64,000 nt of DNA, taken from positions 1,178,001 to 1,242,000 of the forward strand of contig NZ_JACHBX010000001.1 of NCBI RefSeq assembly GCF_014200505.1, read 5' to 3'. The notes under the pieces were generated by a model. It saw only the letters and a program-made list of their open reading frames with translations, was not told the DNA's origin and did not search any database. Below, piece by piece: positions 26,554 to 35,297 of the stretch; position 1 is the stretch's first letter; each line of letters starts with the position of its first letter. This DNA comes from Massilia aurea (GTDB lineage Bacteria; Pseudomonadota; Gammaproteobacteria; Burkholderiales; Burkholderiaceae_D). The translations under genes and the position numbers were made by a program.

Positions 26554-27906
26554 ATGACCGACGCCACGCCAGATGCACGCTGCACGCTTTCACCCCAAGG
26601 CACCTTGACGACCGTCCGTGTTGGGTCGAAATGCAAGGTCAGCTACAAGTTCGACACGCGCGCGACCAGCGCGGCGCTGGTCGTGCCCTATGTGGTGTCG
26701 ATCGACGGCCAGGTTTTGCCAGAATATGCAGACAAGCCCGGCGCGCTGCGTGGCCAGCGCACGATCGATCTGCTGGTGAACCCCGGCAGCAAGGTTGCGC
26801 TCTTTCTCAACAGCGACGTGCATCCTTCGCACCGCAGCAATCCGGTGTACGCGCTGGAGGTTGGCCGCGACGATGTACAGGTGAATATCGTCGAGAAAAA
26901 GGGGCGCATCGGTCACGAACTGGCCACACTGCGCGCGCCAGTGTGCCGGCCAGGCGCCACGCCGGGCAAGCGCTTGCAAGTCTACGACGCGGCGCTCACC
27001 GGGGATATCTGGATGCAGATATCTCACCTTTACACGTCTGCTGAGGCAGATGCGCTGCTGCCGGCCGACACCGCCCCGGCGATCCGGGCTGCAGTACGCA
27101 GCATCTACGCCGGCCTCGCGCGCCCGGAAGTAAGTGTGAAATTCGCCGCGAGCGATACTGGCCCCGCGCTGACGCGGCGGGTTGTGTTTCGCGATGAAAT
27201 GCAGGGCAATGTCCTCGAAAACACCACACACTGTCCCTGGCTTACCGGCATCCTGCCGCGAACCCACCCATGCGCGTTTGCTGCGCTGCTCACGGAAGCA
27301 CACGCCGCCGGGGTGACGTCGGTGGCCGTGACCTCGGGCTGGCGGCCCAGCCTGGGGTCGATCGCGCACCGGGCCGGGTTGGGGCTCGATATCACGTATC
27401 TCGAAGGCGGTGGACAAACCGTTTTTCTCAATCGCGCATCGCTGACAAACGGCTCAGCGGCGGGCAATGGCAATGTCAGTGCGCGCGAGAAGGTGTTGTG
27501 GCGGGAGCATCAGGATGCGAAGGCCGAGCGGGCAACCCGTGAGCGTGAGCGGGGCGAAATGCGCGATCGCCTTGCGCGAAATCGCGAGTCGGGAAATCCG
27601 GCACAGTTAGTGAGTGAACTCGCGGATGCGAATGTTCGACTCGTCGCAGCGCGAGACCGCGAGAATATCGCGCGCGAAGAATGGGATCGCGAACGTAACC
27701 TGCACGAACCAGTGCTGATCTGCAAGTTGCGTGACCGGTTGGTTCGAAATGCATCAGTTAAACAGCTATTCGATCCGTGGTATATGGACGCCGATACGAC
27801 GGACCAGATTGCTCCCGTCGCCAATGAGCAACGGCGCACGAACCCCAACGAACGCCTCCATAACAACCACCTCCACATTACTGTCCGCGAGCCAAAAATA
27901 CTATGA
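26554..27906 (+). CDS. Putative T6SS peptidoglycan peptidase effector (M15-like), intact copy
   Basis: 450 residues with no signal peptide. Residues 1-250 have no motif I recognise and may handle loading or delivery. The C-terminal part carries a likely zinc site of the M15 (VanY/LAS) type: SGWRPSLGSIAH with His272, GLGLD with Asp279, and HNNHLHI with His439 and His441 at the very end, preceded by a charged, coiled-coil-like insert (residues about 325-400, Arg/Glu/Ala-rich). M15 enzymes cleave D-Ala-containing cross-links or stem peptides. It sits behind a PAAR remnant and overlaps by 4 nt an exported partner gene, the layout of a T6SS effector-immunity pair. The enzyme class is inference from the ligand pattern. 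Confidence 0.65.
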   Translation: MTDATPDARCTLSPQGTLTTVRVGSKCKVSYKFDTRATSAALVVPYVVSIDGQVLPEYADKPGALRGQRTIDLLVNPGSKVALFLNSDVHPSHRSNPVYALEVGRDDVQVNIVEKKGRIGHELATLRAPVCRPGATPGKRLQVYDAALTGDIWMQISHLYTSAEADALLPADTAPAIRAAVRSIYAGLARPEVSVKFAASDTGPALTRRVVFRDEMQGNVLENTTHCPWLTGILPRTHPCAFAALLTEAHAAGVTSVAVTSGWRPSLGSIAHRAGLGLDITYLEGGGQTVFLNRASLTNGSAAGNGNVSAREKVLWREHQDAKAERATRERERGEMRDRLARNRESGNPAQLVSELADANVRLVAARDRENIAREEWDRERNLHEPVLICKLRDRLVRNASVKQLFDPWYMDADTTDQIAPVANEQRRTNPNERLHNNHLHITVREPKIL

Positions 27907-28769
27907 GAAATCATGCTATAGGAGGGATTTTGGCCATATTCGCCTTCTTCGCTCTATCGATGCCAGTAGATGCCGCTGCTGGTTCGGAAAATTTTATCGA
28001 CCGACCTTGGGAGATTCGTTATGTGTTATTTGCAGAAGATGCATCGCTGATGCGAGCCGGATTGGCGTATTCCGAAAAGTCCAATAAGCAACAGACACTG
28101 CGCGGAAAGCAAAAAATCTATCTAAGCGCCAGCGCGCTTTTCGAGATTACGGCCACGTTTGCTGTTCCCGGCGAGGAGGCGCTCGGAATCATCCTGTTGA
28201 CATTCGACCGGGCAGGTAGGGTCGTGAACAAGAAAGGTGCGCTCAGCAGCATGTCAGCAAAAAGGACGCGCCTTGATCGGCTGGTTCTGGTTCACAACGA
28301 TATCCCTGACCCAAATCCTTACTATTTCGGCTACTGGTCGCAGGGAATACCGGGCGACGTCACATTTTCCCCGGCCGCTTGCAGCTCGGACGATTTTCGT
28401 CGTTACGAGCCCGGTTGGAATATCGACAGTTACACCGGTAATTTCGGCTGTCGCGAATGGACCGCTCAACTGTACGATCGCGCCCAGCCTTATATTGACG
28501 TGACTTCATACGCCACGCACGGCACTTTCATTGGTTCCCTGACCGGCTGGTCGCGCTTCGAAGATCCGCCCAAACCGGTGATCGGACGCCACGGCAAAAC
28601 CTGGCTCTGCCTGCATGAATGCCCGGCGGGCGAAAAGCCCGGCGTGATACCGGACATCCGCGCATGGACCACAAAGCACGGCTTCCCCATGCCAACGCGG
28701 CCATCGAAGCAGCCGCTCTATCCGAACGCAGACTACATGGACGACCTCAATGAATTCTGGCAGCAATGA
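27903..28769 (+). CDS. Exported partner of the M15-like effector, probable immunity protein A
   Basis: 288 residues with a signal peptide (GGILAIFAFFALSMPVDA) that predicts a periplasmic location, where an antidote to a cell-wall peptidase must act. The ATG overlaps the effector stop by 4 nt. The C-terminal half (for example FGCREWTAQLYDR, TGWSRFEDPPKPVIG and DDLNEFWQQ) is nearly identical to the paralogue at 30766, while the N-terminal half differs strongly and is more AT-rich. Four cysteines lie in the C-terminal half (ACSS, GCRE, LCLHEC), suggesting disulphides. I know no family for it; immunity is inferred from position and export. Confidence 0.6.
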   Translation: MRNHAIGGILAIFAFFALSMPVDAAAGSENFIDRPWEIRYVLFAEDASLMRAGLAYSEKSNKQQTLRGKQKIYLSASALFEITATFAVPGEEALGIILLTFDRAGRVVNKKGALSSMSAKRTRLDRLVLVHNDIPDPNPYYFGYWSQGIPGDVTFSPAACSSDDFRRYEPGWNIDSYTGNFGCREWTAQLYDRAQPYIDVTSYATHGTFIGSLTGWSRFEDPPKPVIGRHGKTWLCLHECPAGEKPGVIPDIRAWTTKHGFPMPTRPSKQPLYPNADYMDDLNEFWQQ

Positions 28770-28884
28770 AGTCGGCCTGTGGCGAACTTTTGAGTGGCGG
28801 CACCACCGTCTTGCGCAAGCTCAACCACCGCGCCAGCCGGGCATCTAAAGTCGAAGTTTCGTAACGACAATTAGGGGCAACCCG

Positions 28885-29418
28885 ATGGCCATGCGCGCGG
28901 TGATCTGCAAGGGCGACCCGACCTCTCATGGCGGCGTGGTCCTGGAAGGCAATCTGCACTCAACTGCACAAGGGCGGCCGATCGCGTCCAAGGGGCACAT
29001 GACGCAATGTCCTCTGTGCAAAGGGACGTTCCCAATCGCGGAGGGCCTGGCATTCCATACCCATGCCGGGATCGGGACAGCCGTGGAGGGCATGAAGACC
29101 GTGTGCGGCGCTGTCCTGATTGCCACGACGACGAAGGGCTTTTTGATGATCGACGACCAGTCCGAAGCCGCCACTGCAGCGGCAGCGCCGATCCACGCCG
29201 CCACGGCACCGGCCGCAGCGAACTTTGGCACGTTCCGCGCCGTCGACGAGGACAGCGGCAAGCCGGTCCCCGGCCTGCCATACCGTATCGAGCTGCCGGA
29301 TGGTGCGGTTCGGCGCGGCGTGACGGATGCCGACGGCTTCACCGAGCGCGTGGCCGGCCACGACCCGGCGTCGGTCAAGCTGCATTGGGAAACCGACGGC
29401 ACGGTCGAAGAAGCGTAG
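28885..29418 (+). CDS. PAAR-domain T6SS spike-tip protein with C-terminal extension
   Basis: 177 residues. The first about 90 form a PAAR domain (VICKGDPTSHGGVVLEG, SKGHMTQCPLCKGTFPI, FHTHAGIGTAVEGM), which caps the VgrG trimer and binds a metal at its tip through conserved His/Cys. After an Ala-rich linker (about residues 93-110) there is a small beta-rich domain (FRAVDEDSGKPVPGLPYRI, TDADGFTERV) of transthyretin/SpaA-like pattern, similar in style to the end of the VgrG at 12197. It probably attaches the cargo encoded downstream. The 33-nt repeat lies just upstream. Confidence 0.85.
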   Translation: MAMRAVICKGDPTSHGGVVLEGNLHSTAQGRPIASKGHMTQCPLCKGTFPIAEGLAFHTHAGIGTAVEGMKTVCGAVLIATTTKGFLMIDDQSEAATAAAAPIHAATAPAAANFGTFRAVDEDSGKPVPGLPYRIELPDGAVRRGVTDADGFTERVAGHDPASVKLHWETDGTVEEA

Positions 29419-29437
29419 CGTCGATGACGGTGCATCA

Positions 29438-30769
29438 ATGACCGACGCCACGCCAGATGCACGCTGCACCCTTTCACCCCAAGGCACCGTGACGACCGTC
29501 CTGGTTGGGTCGAAATGCAAGGTCAGCTACAAGTTCGACACCCGCGCGACCAGCGCGGCGCTGGTCTTGCCCTATGTGGTGTCGATCGACGGCCAGGTTC
29601 TGCCCGAATAAGCAGACAAGCCTGGCGCGCTGCGTGGCCAGCGCACGATCGATCTGCTCGTCAACCCCGGCAGCAAGGTTGCGCTCTTTCTCAACAGCGA
29701 CGTGCATCCTGCGCACCGCAGCAATCCGGTGTACGCGCTGGAGGTTGGCCGCGGCGGTGTGAAAATCGTCGAGAAAAAGGGGCGCATCGGTCACGAGTTG
29801 GCCACGCGGCGCGCCCCGGTCTGCCGGCCAGGCGCCACGCCGGGCAAGCGCTTGCAAGTCTACGACGCGGCGCTCACCGGGGATATCTGGATGCAGATAT
29901 CGCATCTTTACACGTCCGCTGAGGCAGACGCGCTGCTACCGGTCGACACCGCCCCGGCGATCCGGGCCGCAGTACGCACCATCTACACCGGCCTGGCGCG
30001 CCCGGAACTGAGTGTGAAATTTGCCGCAAGCGATACTGGCCCTGCGCTGACGCTGCGGGTTGTGTTTCGCGATGAAATGCAGGGCAATGTTCGCGATAAC
30101 ACCACACACTGTCCCTGGCTCACCGGCATCCTGCCGCGCACCCACCCGTGTGCTTTCGCGGCGCTTCTCACTGAAGCCCGGGCCGCCGGCGTGACGGCGG
30201 TGGCCGTGACGTCGGGCTGGCGGCCCAGCCTGGGGTCGATCGCGCACCGGGCCGGGTTGGGGCTCGACATTACTTATCTCGAAGGCGGTGGACAAACCGT
30301 TTTTCTTAATCGCGCATCGCTGACAAACGGCTCAGCTGCGGGCAATGGCAATGTCAGTGCGCGCGAGAAGGTGTTGTGGCGGGAGCATCAGGATGCTAGG
30401 GCAGCGTTATTAGAGGGTGAGCAGCGGATCCGGATTGCGCGCAATCGCGCATCTGGCAATGAAGAGCAATCGGCGCTGGAGTTGGGCAATGCAGATGCCC
30501 GAATTAACTCTCTGCGAAACCAGGAAGACCGTGCACGAAGGGCGTGGAATGCTGAGCGCGATCTCCACGAGCCCGGCCTGATACGCACGCTGCGCGACCT
30601 GTTAGGCCGAAATGGATCCGTCAAACAGCTCTTCGATCCTTGGTATATGAATGCCGATACGACAGACAAGATTGCTGCGGTTCCTAATGAGCAGCGGCGC
30701 TCAAACCCGAACGAACGCTTACATAACAATCATCTCTACATTACTGTCCGCGAACCGAAGATCCTATGA
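29438..30769 (+). pseudogene. Second M15-like effector gene, broken by a nonsense codon
   Basis: The sequence parallels the intact effector at 26554 almost codon for codon over the first 300 codons. At codon 58 (29609-29611) the TAT of the first copy is TAA, leaving a 57-residue peptide; the frame stays open afterwards, and a GTG at 29702 could restart a 355-residue product. At the C-terminus the predicted zinc motif HNNHLHI is HNNHLYI (TAC at 30737-30739), so a ligand is also lost. The Arg/Glu-rich insert (codons about 320-395) differs strongly from copy 1. The gene is probably inactive, or is a donor of C-terminal variation. Its partner gene overlaps by 4 nt and is intact. Confidence 0.8.
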
Positions 30770-31635
30770 AAAATCAGATTGCGATATACAGTATGGCGAT
30801 ACTCGCCCTTGCCTCCGTGCCGCCGCCGACTGCAGGTGCGTCACCCGTATCCCCGAGCTGGATTGAACGACGTTGGGAAGTCCGCTACTTGTTACTGGTT
30901 GATGAGGCATCGACTTTGAGAAGTGGCGTCGTGCAATCCCGAAAATTCAACTCGCAACAGCGTGCTCAGGGCAAGCATAAAGACTATCTAAGTGCTCGCG
31001 CATTATTTGTGCCAAATGCCACATTTTTCGTTCCGAACGCACGGGAAATCGGCATCGTTCTCCTGACTTTCGGATCAAAAGGCGAAGTTAACAATCAGAA
31101 AGGATTACTGGGGAAATTGACAGCCAAGATAACAAGATTGTACGAGTTGGATTTGGTCCGAACTCAGACAGATCCACCGGAAGCTTATCACTTCGCGTAC
31201 TGGGCGCAGGGGATTCCTGGTGACGTAACGTTCTCTCCGGCTGTTTGCAGCTCCGAGGATAACCGCCGCTACGTGGCCGGTTGGGACGTGGAAAACTATA
31301 TAGGTAATTTTGGCTGCCGCGAATGGACGGCCCAGCTCTACGACCGTGATCAGCCGTATATCGACGTCACCTCGTACGCTTCGCGCGGCGCCTATATTGG
31401 CGCGCTGACCGGCTGGTCGCGCTTCGAAGATCCTCCCAAGCCGGTGATCGGACGCCAGGGAAAAACCTGGCTCTGCCTGCACGAATGTCCGCCTGGAGAA
31501 AAGCCCGGCGTGATACCGGACATCCGCGCATGGACCACAAAACACGGTTTCCCGATGCCGACGCGGCCATCGAAGCAGCCGCTCTATCCGGACGCAGACT
31601 ACATGGATGACCTCAATGAATTCTGGCAGCAATGA
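30766..31635 (+). CDS. Exported partner paralogue, probable immunity protein B
   Basis: 289 residues with an N-terminal export signal (MAILALASVPPPTAGAS). It begins inside the end of the broken effector copy (ATGA overlap). Compared with the protein at 27903, the last about 130 residues are nearly the same, including CREWTAQLYDR, GWSRFEDPPKPVIG and the ending DLNEFWQQ, but the first half shares only scattered positions such as RRWEVRY/RPWEIRY and YLSARALF/YLSASALF. An intact gene behind a dead effector fits retained immunity. The role is inferred, not known. Confidence 0.6.
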   Translation: MKNQIAIYSMAILALASVPPPTAGASPVSPSWIERRWEVRYLLLVDEASTLRSGVVQSRKFNSQQRAQGKHKDYLSARALFVPNATFFVPNAREIGIVLLTFGSKGEVNNQKGLLGKLTAKITRLYELDLVRTQTDPPEAYHFAYWAQGIPGDVTFSPAVCSSEDNRRYVAGWDVENYIGNFGCREWTAQLYDRDQPYIDVTSYASRGAYIGALTGWSRFEDPPKPVIGRQGKTWLCLHECPPGEKPGVIPDIRAWTTKHGFPMPTRPSKQPLYPDADYMDDLNEFWQQ

Positions 31636-31653
31636 GGTCGGTGCCACAAAGTC

Positions 31654-31679
31654 GGCTGCGCCGGTGAAGCGGCGCAGCC
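31654..31679. terminator. Hairpin between convergent genes
   Basis: A perfect 9-bp stem (GGCTGCGCC and GGCGCAGCC) encloses an 8-nt loop, between the stop of immunity gene B and the stop of the decarboxylase gene, which face each other. There is no long T tract on either side, so it may be a weak bidirectional terminator or only an RNA end protector. Confidence 0.55.
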
Positions 31680-31686
31680 TTGATGC

Positions 31687-33945
31687 TTAGTCGTCCTGCT
31701 GCACGCAGTCGACGAAGTAGCCGCGCTTGCCATCGACTTCACGCTTGACCAGGCCGTGCACATCAGTCTCGAAGCCCGGGAAGCGCTCGTTGAAGTCACG
31801 TGCAAAGCGCAGGTAATCGACGATCGTGCGGTTGAAGCGCTCGCCCGGGATCAGGAGCGGGATGCCCGGCGGGTAAGGCGTCAGCAGGATCGCAGTGATG
31901 CGCCCTTCGAGTTCGTCGATCGCCACGCGCTCGATCTTGCGGTGTGCCATGTGCGCGAATGCGTCCGACGGCTTCATCGCCGGGATCATGTCCGACAGGT
32001 ACATCTCGGTCGTCAGGCGCGCCACGTCGTGCGACTTGTAGAACGTGTGGATCTCGGTGCACAGGTCGCGCAGGCCGTGCATTTCGTAGCGCGGGTTGGC
32101 CGCGGCGAACTGCGGCATCGCGCGCCACATCTGCGCGTTGCGGTCGTAATCGTCCTTGAACTGCTGCAGCGCCGTGACCAGCGTGTTCCAGCGGCCCTTG
32201 GTGATCCCGATCGTAAACATGATGAAGAACGAGTACAGCCCGCACTTCTCGATGATGACGCCGTGTTCGGCCAGGTACTTGGTGACGATCGAGGCCGGAA
32301 TGCCCGTCTCGCCGAATTGACCCGACAGGTTCAGACCCGGCGTGACGATGGTCGCCTTGATCGGGTCGAGCATATTGAAGCCCGGGGCGAGGTCGCCAAA
32401 ACCGTGCCACGATTCTTCGGCGCGGATCATCCAGTCGTCCTGCGTGCCGATGCCTTCTTCCGAGAACTTGTCCGGGCCCCAGACCTGGAACCACCAGTCG
32501 GTGCCGAAGTCCTGGTCGACCTTCTTCATCGCGCGGCGGAAGTCCAGCGCTTCCAGGATCGATTCTTCGACCAGCGCGGTGCCGCCTGGCGCTTCCATCA
32601 TGGCAGCAGCGACATCGCACGAGGCGATGATCGAGTACTGCGGCGAGGTCGACGTGTGCATCAGGTACGCTTCATTGAACGCATCCTGGTCGAGCTTGAC
32701 CGACTGCGATTCGCGCACCAGCACTTGCGAGGCTTGCGACAGGCCGGCCAGCAGTTTGTGCGTCGACTGCGTCGAGAAGATCATCGACTCTTTCGCGCGC
32801 GGGCGGTTCTGGCCGATCGCGTGCATGTTCTTGTAGAAGTCGTGGAACGTCGCGTGCGGCAGCCACGCTTCGTCGAAGTGCAGCGTGTCGATTTTACCGT
32901 CCAGCATTTCGCGCAGCGTTTCGACGTTGTAGACCACGCCGTCGTAGGTCGACTGGGTGATGGTCAGGATGCGCGGCTTCTTGTTGACGGCTTCGCGCGC
33001 GAACGGATTGGCTTCGATCTTGCGGGCGATCGATTCGGGCGTGAATTCGGACAGCGGAATCGGGCCGATGATGCCCAGGTTATTCCTGGTCGGCATCAGG
33101 AACACGGGAATCGCGCCGCACATGATGATCGAGTGCAGAATCGACTTGTGGCAGTTGCGGTCGACGACGACGATGTCGCCTGGCGCGACGGTCGAGTGCC
33201 AGACCATCTTGTTCGAGGTCGAGGTGCCGTTGGTCACGAAGTAGCAATGGTCGGCGCCATAGATGCGCGCGGCGTTGCGTTCGGATTTGGCGATCGGGCC
33301 CGTATGGTCCAGCAGCTGGCCGAGTTCTTCGACCGCGTTGCAGACGTCGGCGCGCAGCATGTTCTCGCCGAAGAACTGGTGGAACATCTGGCCGATCGGC
33401 GACTTCAAAAAGGCGACGCCGCCCGAGTGGCCGGGGCAGTGCCACGAGTACGAGCCGTCGTAAGCGTAGTTCACCAGCGCGCGGAAGAATGGCGGCGCCA
33501 GGCTGTCCAGATACGCTTTGGCTTCGCGGATGATGTGACGCGCGACGAATTCGGGCGTGTCTTCGAACATGTGGATGAAGCCGTGCAGCTCTTTGAGCAC
33601 ATCGTTCGGGATGTGGCGGCTGGTGCGGGTTTCGCCATAGATGTAGATCGGGATGTCCGCGTTCTTGTGGCGGATTTCCTTGACGAAGGCGCGCAGGCCG
33701 ACCAGCGCCGAGTCGGTGTCTTCCAGCGAGCCGCTGCCGAATTCCTCGTCATCGATCGACAGAACGAATGCCGATGCGCGCGACTGCTGCTGGGCGAACT
33801 GGGACAGGTCGCCATAGCTGGTCACACCAACGACCTCCATGCCTTCTTGTTCCATCGCCGCAGCGAGGGCGCGAATGCCAAGGCCGGAGGTGTTCTCCGA
33901 GCGGAAGTCCTCGTCGATGATGACGATGGGGAAACGAAATTTCAT
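31687..33945 (-). CDS. Orn/Lys/Arg decarboxylase (biodegradative type)
   Basis: 752 residues from the ATG at 33945, which has TTTGGAG 6 nt upstream; the longer frame has no ribosome site. The N-terminal wing domain (PIVIIDEDFRSENTSGLG) is response-regulator-like, as in AdiA, CadA and SpeF. The PLP domain shows WHCPGHSGG, GADHCYFVTNGTS, DRNCHKS, the pocket Asp in HFDEAW and the Schiff-base Lys in STQSTHKLLAGLSQAS. The length and DxHxx features fit arginine decarboxylase best, but lysine or ornithine cannot be excluded by eye. These enzymes use up protons for acid resistance and make polyamines. No antiporter gene is adjacent. Confidence 0.9.
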   Translation of the reverse strand: MKFRFPIVIIDEDFRSENTSGLGIRALAAAMEQEGMEVVGVTSYGDLSQFAQQQSRASAFVLSIDDEEFGSGSLEDTDSALVGLRAFVKEIRHKNADIPIYIYGETRTSRHIPNDVLKELHGFIHMFEDTPEFVARHIIREAKAYLDSLAPPFFRALVNYAYDGSYSWHCPGHSGGVAFLKSPIGQMFHQFFGENMLRADVCNAVEELGQLLDHTGPIAKSERNAARIYGADHCYFVTNGTSTSNKMVWHSTVAPGDIVVVDRNCHKSILHSIIMCGAIPVFLMPTRNNLGIIGPIPLSEFTPESIARKIEANPFAREAVNKKPRILTITQSTYDGVVYNVETLREMLDGKIDTLHFDEAWLPHATFHDFYKNMHAIGQNRPRAKESMIFSTQSTHKLLAGLSQASQVLVRESQSVKLDQDAFNEAYLMHTSTSPQYSIIASCDVAAAMMEAPGGTALVEESILEALDFRRAMKKVDQDFGTDWWFQVWGPDKFSEEGIGTQDDWMIRAEESWHGFGDLAPGFNMLDPIKATIVTPGLNLSGQFGETGIPASIVTKYLAEHGVIIEKCGLYSFFIMFTIGITKGRWNTLVTALQQFKDDYDRNAQMWRAMPQFAAANPRYEMHGLRDLCTEIHTFYKSHDVARLTTEMYLSDMIPAMKPSDAFAHMAHRKIERVAIDELEGRITAILLTPYPPGIPLLIPGERFNRTIVDYLRFARDFNERFPGFETDVHGLVKREVDGKRGYFVDCVQQDD

Positions 33946-34149
33946 GGACAGCTCCAAAGCGAAGCGCCGTGAGGAGCAGCCGCGCCAGCCCGGATCATTC
34001 CGAAGTGGCAGAAGGCCGCCGCGCACGGCACCGTAGAAAATGAGTAGCGGATTTTCGCAGAAATTGCGGGCTCCGGTGCAGGTTTTTTTGCCGGCCTGTG
34101 TGCCAGCTTGTTTGCTACATTAACCACTCGTGCAGTTCAGTGTCGCACC

Positions 34150-34785
34150 CTAGCTGTCCAGGTGGCGCCCGGCGCGCCGGACCCCCTCGGTCAGCAGCGC
34201 GGCGGCCAGCGCCGCGCCCAGCGGCACGGGCGACAATGCCGTCGTGTTGCCTTCCAAAAACGCGAACAGCCCCAGCGTGATGCCGAAGGTGGCAACCGCG
34301 CCGGTCAGCGTCAGCAGCCATGTGCGGCGCGCCAGCAGCGTGACCGCAGCCAGTGAAATCGCGATCTGCTGCGCGACCGACGCCGCGGCCCACTGGCGCT
34401 GGCGGTGCAGCGCTTCTTCGGAGCGCCGGTTCCAGTCGCGCGATGAGGCTTCCCAGCGCTCGGCTTCCTTGCGGATGATGTCTTTCTCCACGCGATAGCG
34501 TTCCACCTCTTGGGTGTAGCGGCCGGCATCGACGCCGGGCAGCGTGGCGGCCAGTTCCGCCAGGTTCTGGCGGCTGGACTTGGCCTGATAATGGGCCCAG
34601 GCGTTGGCCGCGCTGGTTTTTTCCATCGCCGCCGTCGTCTTGAACAGGCTCGCGTCGTTGTGCGACGAGGTGCCAAGGAAGGCAAACAGCGTGCCGATCG
34701 TGGCCAGCACGGCGATCAAGACGGCGACGCGGCTTGCAAAGCCGTCGCCGCCGCGCGAACCAGGGGGCCGGAGCGGCCTGCTCAT
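34150..34785 (-). CDS. DUF4337-like membrane protein
   Basis: 211 residues. There is an N-terminal helix (VAVLIAVLATIGTLFAFLG), a long polar and probably coiled middle (residues about 45-135, including EVERYRVEKDIIRKEAERWE), and two C-terminal helices (AQQIAISLAAVTLLA and TLTGAVATFGITLGLFAFL). This plan, with NDASLFKTTAAMEKTSAANAW after the first helix, matches what I remember of DUF4337 proteins; no function is known for them. The ATG overlaps the folA stop by 4 nt, so it is co-transcribed downstream of folA. Confidence 0.7.
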   Translation of the reverse strand: MSRPLRPPGSRGGDGFASRVAVLIAVLATIGTLFAFLGTSSHNDASLFKTTAAMEKTSAANAWAHYQAKSSRQNLAELAATLPGVDAGRYTQEVERYRVEKDIIRKEAERWEASSRDWNRRSEEALHRQRQWAAASVAQQIAISLAAVTLLARRTWLLTLTGAVATFGITLGLFAFLEGNTTALSPVPLGAALAAALLTEGVRRAGRHLDS

Positions 34786-35297
34786 GGCGCGCCCTTGCCG
34801 GCGCTGCGCTGGTAAGTGACGTAGGCGTAATCGAACCCGGGTTCGTCATCGCGCTGCGGCCGATGGTGCGTGTCGCGCGCGGTCTCTGTCCACAGGGCAG
34901 GGTTGATCGGCGGGAAGAACGTGTCGCAGGTGAAGCGGTGATCGATGTGCGTGACGATCATGGCATCGGCCAGGTCGATCGCCGCGTTGAAGATCTGCGC
35001 GCCACCGATGATGCTGGCCGGCGCGCCGTCCAGCAGCGCGATGGCTGCGTCCAGCGATGCGGCAGGCTCGGCGCCGTCATGCGACCAGTCGGCGTTGCGG
35101 GTAATCACAATATTGCGCCGGCCCGGCAACGGGCGGCCGATCGAGTCGAACGTCTTGCGGCCCATGATCACCGGTTTGCCGAGCGTGACGCGCTTGAAGT
35201 GCGCCAGGTCGTGCGGCAGGTGCCACGGCATCCGGTTATCGATGCCGATGCCATTGTCACGGTCAACCGCAACGACCAGAGTCAGGTGCGCGGTCAT
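34782..35297 (-). CDS. folA: Dihydrofolate reductase
   Basis: 171 residues from the ATG at 35297; the frame extends further 5' but the family begins at LTLVVAVDRDNGIG. FolA reduces dihydrofolate to tetrahydrofolate with NADPH, recycling the folate oxidised by thymidylate synthase. Motifs are GIDNRMPWHLPHDLAHFK (substrate site with the acidic residue), IMGRKTFDSIGRPLPGR (NADPH site), IIGGAQIF and the late FFPPINPALW. It overlaps the DUF4337-like gene. thyA lies about 27 kb away on the same strand, with the polysaccharide locus between. Confidence 0.95.
   Translation of the reverse strand: MTAHLTLVVAVDRDNGIGIDNRMPWHLPHDLAHFKRVTLGKPVIMGRKTFDSIGRPLPGRRNIVITRNADWSHDGAEPAASLDAAIALLDGAPASIIGGAQIFNAAIDLADAMIVTHIDHRFTCDTFFPPINPALWTETARDTHHRPQRDDEPGFDYAYVTYQRSAGKGAP

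Noticed and set aside
31756..33972. Open frame of 738 codons antisense to the decarboxylase gene
   Set aside because: The minus-strand protein has full PLP-decarboxylase motifs; the antisense product is Arg/Val/Asp-rich with no motif and reflects GC-rich third positions.
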